In this document: one piece after another, positions 58,680 through 64,000 of the stretch | Layout of the letters: every line of letters begins with the position of its first letter | Position numbering within the stretch: position 1 is the first letter of the stretch | Assembly: GCA_023853785.1 (NCBI GenBank) | Contig: JAJIRX010000668.1 | Coordinates: 1 to 64,000 of the forward strand | Direction: 5' to 3' | From: Psilocybe azurescens | Taxonomy: Eukaryota; Basidiomycota; Agaricomycetes; Agaricales; Agrocybaceae | DNA: 64,000 nt | Made by a program: the position numbers and the translations under genes | The notes under the pieces: model-generated | What the model was told of the DNA's origin: nothing | The model's database searches: none | The model's input: the letters and a program-made list of their open reading frames with translations, nothing else

Positions 58680-60597
58680 CCTATTACCCCAGCTCAACCC
58701 TGTCCGCAATCATAGTGTCCTATGGCATTGTCTATGCAACGCTTATCATGTCAATTGTTACATACCGTCTTTCACCTCTACATCCTCTAGCAAAGTATCC
58801 TGGACCATTACTTGTGAAATGTAGCAAATTTTGGAGTGTCTATCACTCATATATGGGCCAGACACATATCAATATGTCGAATCTTCACAAACTCTACGGC
58901 TCTATTGTTTGAACAGGTATATTAACACTTTTTGCGCTTTGAGATTATCTAACATTTGTATCTAGGTCCCAATGAGTTGTCAATTTGCGAAGTGGACACT
59001 GTTCAGGCCATTCTTGGGCCAGATGGGCTGGCCAAAGGCCCCAGTGAGTAACTCCCCCTTTGAAGCCGCACATTGAATAACAAGCAACCTAAGTCTGGGC
59101 TGGGAGGCATTCACCAAAACACAAGCATTACTCTATTATCAGTATCCGCAATACAAATGAGCATCTTCAGCGACGAAGAGTCGGGAATAAGGCTTTTAGC
59201 ATGCCTCGTATTAAGAATTATGAACCCATTCTAAGGAATTGTCTGGACCAATTGGTGGACACACTCCAGGAAGCCTCGAAAACTCCAGGGCCTGTTGATT
59301 TGGCGGAGTGGATGTCTTTTTGCATGCGTGTCTTCGGCCTGCTGAAAGCTTGTGATAGCTGAAACCATGAATAGATATGATTTCATGGGCAACATGGCGT
59401 AAGTACTTTCCCCCTTCTAACCTGGTTAGTGTCTGAAATAGATATAGATTTGGAAGATTTTTTGAACTGATGCGGGATGGTGATGTTGATGGGCTTTGGA
59501 GGCTGATGGAAAAGGGGATTAGGCATGAACACGTTGCTCATATGACACAATTCGCATTAACCTTCCACCAGGGTACAGGCCTATACGCAGCATATTCCAT
59601 GGGCTGCCCCAATCTTGTATGAGGTGCCGGGGATGGGAAAGAACACATCAAAACTAATGGACTTCATAATTTCAATGTCGCAAAAAGGGTCAAGTGCGGC
59701 GTAGCATTCACTGGAGAGGATCTCAGTTCCCATTTGGTATGCATTCTAAACTTCAGGTCGAGAGCTCCAACTGAAAGTGTGATAGCTAGATGAAGTCAGC
59801 CCATCACCGCAGCCGGTGTCATTCAGTGACTACTCTTCCGATGCCTTCTTAGCGATTGTAGCGGGTTCTGACACCACAGCCACCATATTGAGTAACATCT
59901 TCTTTTACATTCTATCAGATAAAGGAGTTGTTTGATTGGTCGTCTCGTCCGAGTATCTTTTGCTCGTGTTTTCTAATGTTTCTCTCAGGCTCCGAAAGGA
60001 AGTTGACGATAACTTCCCAAGGAAGGAGGGCAAAGCACCTGCAGATGATTCAACGAAGCTCACAAACATGTCTTGTTTGAATGGGATCATGTACGTTCCA
60101 AATTCTTTTGAGCCATGCAAACCCTGATTCAGTATGCAGAAATGAGGCACTGCATCTACAACCACCAGTTCCCACTGGCCTCCAACGTGGGCCTGAGCCT
60201 GGGTCAGGTGGAAAGCTTGTCAGCAATATGTTAGTAATCACCTACCTGATGAAACTGATGTTAAAATTCTTTGGAACAGATTTGTCCTGGCAGGGACTTG
60301 AGTTTACACGCCTCCCTATGTCATCCATCGAGACAAGCAGAACTTCAGCCCAGATCCCGATCGATTCTGGCCTGAGAGGTGGTTGGCAACAGACTCGAAA
60401 GTAGTAACAAATCAAGCTGCCTTTCTTCCCTTTTGCTAGGACCTATGAATTGCGTAGGCAAGTCACTAGCTCAACTGGAATTGCAAGTTGTGGTAGCCAC
60501 TCTGGTGCAGCAATTCGACATGGACCTGAATCCTGAGTGGGATCCTAGCAATTGGGAGAAGGATCTTGAGGACTATTTCATATTCGGTAAAAGGTAA
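58680..60597 (+). pseudogene. cytochrome P450 relic
   Basis: It has an N-terminal membrane anchor region and HPLAKYPGPLLVKCSKFWSV (58780-58840), then GPNELSICEVDTVQAILGPD. The I-helix AIVAGSDTTATILSN (about 59853-59897) keeps the A/G-G-x-D-T-T oxygen-binding motif. Next are LQPPVPTGLQRGPEPGSGG (60154-60210), VIHRDKQNFSPDPDRFWPER and the heme region GPMNCVGKSLAQLELQVVVA (Cys ligand near 60449). Stops after YGSIV and elsewhere and several frame shifts show it is dead. The layout matches basidiomycete P450s anchored in the ER. Substrate unknown. Confidence 0.8.
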
Positions 60598-60673
60598 ATT
60601 GCTGGTCGTTCTCAGCACACGAGAACATTAGCTGTACAGTCCATCATGCACCTCGCAAACCACATACTGATGT

Positions 60674-60803
60674 TACACTGTAACATATGATATGATAGAA
60701 AGTACATTTACAGTGTAGCATATCATATGGGTTCAGTGGTCCCTCTGAACCAGCAAATGTTTCCCTTCCATTTTGGGCAGCCTACACTGTACCATATGAT
60801 ATG
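60674..60803. repeat. three 21-nt units with flipped halves
   Basis: TACACTGTAACATATGATATG at 60674 and a near copy at 60783 (fifth-from-centre C for A) share one form. The unit at 60709 (TACAGTGTAGCATATCATATG) has each half replaced by its own reverse complement in the same order. GGTTCAG/CTGAACC forms a small hairpin at 60730-60751. Confidence 0.75.
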
Positions 60804-61020
60804 GTACAGTAAATCCGCTCAATGGCTCATACCCAGGCATTTTTGTAGGCTATCCGGCATACATTCTGTGGCTCTGGGGTGTCTACAGGAAACTGGTAAA
60901 GCCTTAATTTTGCAATGAATTGACAAGCATTGGTGCACACACCATAATAAATTATAAGTGAGCAATTGGGAAAGAACCAAACTGTAAATGTGATTTAAAC
61001 AAGCCCAGAATCATGCAAAT

Positions 61021-61245
61021 CAGACAGGATTTGAGGGAGATATAATGGTTGTAATGATCCAATTTTGTGTATTTGGCCCCCGGGGCAGGGCGGGAATGAG
61101 TGCCACCCGGTCCCGGTCCTGGGTGTAAAACGCATGAAAAAATCTAGACAAAATTCCAATCAAAACGAGCCTAGAAACAGCCAAAACGGACACAATTTGA
61201 GTGATATATGTGGGTTGTAAATTTCCAATTTTTGCTGTATTTAGC
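61021..61245. repeat. two diverged ~58-bp direct copies
   Basis: CAGACAGGATTTGAGGGAGA (61021) and CGGACACAATTTGAGTGATA (61187) start similar stretches that run on to GTGTATTTGGCC and CTGTATTTAGCC. Confidence 0.6.
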
Positions 61246-61254
61246 CTTGGACTA

Positions 61255-61936
61255 GAACATGAATTATCATTGAAAAAAGTGAATGCCAGGCCCGGGAATT
61301 TTTGCAATGGGGTGGGAATATGTCTGGAATAGTGCCGGACATTGTAAACTGGGTCGGAAACATGAATTATTATTGAAAATAGTGCATGCCAGGCCCAGGA
61401 ATGGTTGCAATGAGGCAGGAATATGTCCAGAAACATGTATTATCATTGAGAATAGTGCATGCTGGGCCCAGGAATTTTACAATGGGGTGGGAATATGTCC
61501 GGAAACATGAATTATCATTGAAAAAGTGAATGCCGGGCCCGGGAATTTTTGCAATGGGGCGGGAATATGTCCGGAATAGTGCCAGACATTGTAAACCAGG
61601 TTGGAAACATGAATTATTATTGAAGATAGTGCATGCTGGGCCCAGGAATTTTTGCAATGGAGCAGAAATATGTCTGAACAAGTGCTGTACATGGTAAATA
61701 AGGTCGGAAACATGAATTCTTATTGAGAATAGTGCATGCCAGGCCCAGGAATGGTTGCAATGAGGCAGGAATATGTCCAGAAACATGTATTATCATTGAG
61801 AATAGTGCATGCTGGGCCCAGGAATTTTTGCAATAGGGCAGAAATATGTCCGAATAGTGCTGGACATTGTAAACCAGGTCGGAAACATGAATTATCATTG
61901 AAAAATGCAGACCATACTTGGGAATATGTCCAGATA
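61255..61936 (+). repeat. satellite array with short and long monomers
   Basis: Eight tandem units begin at about 61257, 61349, 61429, 61501, 61604, 61707, 61780 and 61882. The core is GAAACATGAATTATCATTGA, then GTGCATGCCAGGCCC, TTTTGCAATGGGGC and GGAATATGTCC. Short units are about 72-80 nt. Long units (about 103 nt) add GAATAGTGCCGGACATTGTA and AACCAGGTCG. Open frames over the array come from the repeat. Confidence 0.9.
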
Positions 61937-61938
61937 TA

Positions 61939-63530
61939 CAGTAAGGGACAAAACCGTACCAATGTTTCAGGTATTTCTAATAAATCATGAATAACTTATG
62001 AACTAAAAAGGCTAGAGTCTTGAAATTTTAAAGATAGGTAGCCTTGGATATTATCTATATAACCATATAACAACAATTATGTAATAATGTTTTCTTCCCA
62101 CACTATAAATTGTTTAATAAAATAAGTACATTGGTACAGTTTGTCCTTCTTGAAAATTATATACTATATTACAATAATCAGTACTTGGTGTATCCTCCTT
62201 GGGCTTTTACAACTGCTGCTACCCTTCTAGGCATACTCTCTATCAAATTATGACACACAGAAGCTGGAATTTCATTCCAAACCTTCTGAACCCTTTCCCA
62301 AAGTTCTGCTATACTAGATGGATGGTTTTCATAGTCTCCAAGCCTTGTTTTGAGATGAACCCAAAGGTGTTCAATTGGATTAAGGTCTGCTAATTGTGGG
62401 GGCATACCATAATCTCCATATCACTGTCTTCTAGCCACTTCATAGCCTTTTTTTCTCTTGTGCTTTGGGTCATTGTCTTGTTGAAAAATGATATCTTCAG
62501 GATTTTTGTTGTAATATGCAAGGCTTTGTTGGAGTTCATCTTCCAGAATGAAGACATAAAGATCAGCATCCATCTTCCCATCAATCTTGGCCCCATATCT
62601 AACTCCTTCCCAAAACATACAGCCTCAAAACATCAAAGATCCTCCTCCAAACTGGACTGTGTCTTCTACCAGCCTATCAGAAAGTGCTTCTCCTGGCATT
62701 TTCCACACCCACTTCCTCCCATCTGACCCCATATGATTGACTTTAGTCTCATCTGTAAAGCCAACCTTCTTCCAGTCATCAATGGTCCAGTGTAGATAAG
62801 CCATTGCAAAGTCCATATGTTCCTCTTATGGTGTTTAGAGAGCAGAGGTTGTTTTTCTTGACTACAGCCTTTAGTCTAATGTTTCAAAGGGCCCAGTGAA
62901 CTGTTTTTGGTGTGAGGGACTGGTTGGCAACTTCTTTTAAGGTTTTGGTAACCTCAACACCATTTTCAGCCTTGCAAGAAGTGATAAGATGGAGTGCATA
63001 CTGCATATTGGAGAGTGGAAGTTTCCAAGAACGGCCACCAGTGGACTTGGCAAGATCAGGACAGTGTTTGTTGCAGATACAAGATATAGAGGACATGAAA
63101 ACACCAGTAGTTGCTTCAATTTGATGAACAGAATCTCCTTTATTAGGAAGAAAGATAATGTGAGTGTGTTAGGTAATAGTAAGTCAGTGCATGGTGAAAT
63201 GATAAGTTGGGGGTGTTGTAATCAATGTACAAGAGTATATATACTCTTTGCACTTGAATCATGTGATTTTATTTGTATATATCTGGTTATAATCAACAAA
63301 GTCAGGTGATTTGACTGAGAGGGACAAAACTGTACCAATGTACTTATTTTATTAAATAATTTATAGTGTGGGAAGAAAACATGATTACATAATTGTTGTC
63401 ATATGGTTAGATAGATAATATCCAAGGCTACCTATCTTTAAAATTTCAAGACTCTAGCTTTCTTAATTCCCAAGTTATTCATAATTTATTGGAAATACTT
63501 AAAACATTGGTACAGTTTTGTCCCTCACTG
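61939..63530 (-). mobile_element. complete Tc1 transposon inserted in the satellite
   Basis: Ends CAGTAAGGGACAAAACCGTA (61939) and its inverse near 63530, with TA on both sides (61937-61938 and 63531-63532). The terminal inverted repeats are long, about 214 bp (61939-62152 and about 63316-63530). Each is palindromic: an inner inverted copy of GGACAAA..GTACCAATGT lies at 62128-62148 and 63320-63342. Length 1,592 bp. The flanks on both sides are the same satellite. Confidence 0.9.
62178..63119 (-). pseudogene. Tc1 DD34E transposase with few lesions
   Basis: Read on the minus strand: the N-terminal DNA-binding part (SISCICNKHCPDLAKSTGGR, KTLKEVANQSLTPKTVHWAL), then LHWTIDDWKKVGFTDETKVN (first D), SDGRKWVWKMPGEALSDRL, GKMDADLYVFILEDELQQSL, DIIFQQDNDPKHK (second D), ADLNPIEHLWVHLK (E) and IESMPRRVAAVVKAQGGYTK near the stop at 62178. 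A stop after VHWAL and frame changes near 62445 and 62630 break it. Related to the transposase at 56-57 kb. Confidence 0.85.
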
Positions 63531-63532
63531 TA

Positions 63533-63850
63533 TGTTGAGTATAGCAAACTGGGTCAGAAATGTGTATTATTATTGAAAACAATTCAGGCCATGTCTGGGA
63601 ATTTTTGAAATGGGCTGGAAATATGTCTGAACAGATGACAAACATGGAATTATGAGTTGAGTAGGCATGGAAATGTACAAAATGGTTTGTAAAATACCCC
63701 AGAAACATGGATTATCGTTGACAAAGACTCATACTGAGTGTGGCAAGAGGTTAAATAGTCTGTAAACATGTCTGATCAGGTCAATATGACCGAGCCTTGA
63801 AACATGTATAATTGTCTGTAAACTATTCCAGACATACAGATTATGATTCT
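63533..63850 (+). repeat. satellite array, right-hand remainder
   Basis: Diverged units continue beyond the Tc1 insertion: AGAAATGTGTATTATTATTG, GGGAATTTTTGAAATGGGCTG, GAAATATGTCTGAACA, then CAGAAACATGGATTATCGTTG. Copies are poorer than on the left. Confidence 0.7.
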
Positions 63851-64000
63851 ATAAAGCAAAATGGGGTGGAAGTTCTTGTGCAATTCATTGTAGTATCTGA
63901 CTGCTATTGCAATTAGTATTGATACCTCATTTTATCTGTGTTAATTAACCTAACTGTAGACATATTGGTCATTTCAGTTCAAGCTGCAAGCTGCAGCTGC
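63851..64000. other. window end, nothing recognised
   Basis: AT-rich sequence ending in a CAAGCTGCAAGCTGCAGCTGC run; no gene seen. Confidence 0.4.

Noticed and set aside
61255..61936. Regularly spaced repeats considered as a CRISPR-like array
   Set aside because: Units are contiguous, diverged and without unique spacers, in a eukaryotic genome.
61020..61990. Several overlapping minus-strand frames of 78-138 codons
   Set aside because: They are translations of the satellite monomers.

Overview
The window reads as nuclear DNA of a filamentous basidiomycete, most likely an Agaricomycete. Genes carry several short introns (mostly about 45-70 nt, GT...AG). They include fungal types: a Whi5/Nrm1-type cell-cycle repressor, a SUR7/PalI-type membrane protein, two F-box/leucine-rich proteins and an expanded AIG1-like GTPase. 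The mobile elements (KDZ transposase with CxC2 cysteine cluster, RecQ-like helicase relic, Tc1/mariner elements, copia-type LTR) are those common in mushroom genomes. No rRNA gene, functional tRNA gene, CRISPR array or prokaryotic operon was seen. All family assignments come from reading translated sequence by eye; no search was run.

Layout. 0-11.5 kb is accessory: a decayed KDZ transposase (91-2530), a minisatellite, two head-to-head members of lineage-specific proline-rich families (5.3-8.8 kb, broken), small repeats, and a GC-rich ~170-bp minisatellite (10.4-11.3 kb). 11.9-14.6 kb is CpG-poor and ends in a RecQ-like helicase relic. 14.9-30.3 kb is gene-dense and mostly conserved: F-box protein, enoyl-CoA hydratase/isomerase, RS-rich protein, cytochrome b5-domain protein, SUR7-like protein, Whi5-like repressor and the RAI1/DXO decapping nuclease. 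30.5-31.75 kb is a nested inverted-repeat element with tRNA-like promoter boxes. 32-44 kb returns to genes: a possible membrane protein, AIG1-like GTPase, Cys/His-motif protein, DnaJ co-chaperone, second F-box protein and a tail-anchored (perhaps Pex26-like) protein.

45.5-64 kb is a CpG-poor graveyard. It holds a complete TIR-bounded 3.6-kb Tc1/mariner (IS630-like) transposon with a second convergent gene, relics of an alpha/beta hydrolase, a cyclopropane-fatty-acid-synthase-like gene and a cytochrome P450, two 471-bp LTRs in inverted orientation around a gag fragment, two Tc1 elements whose ends are themselves palindromic, and a satellite array split by one of them.

Cross-cutting points. 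Six otherwise well-conserved genes each show one or two single-base frame breaks, at least two of them in homopolymers, so a long-read indel problem must be excluded before calling pseudogenes. Old repeats are visibly CpG-depleted while the LTR pair is not, which dates the LTRs as young. The most distinctive object is the two-gene transposon at 45.5-49.1 kb.
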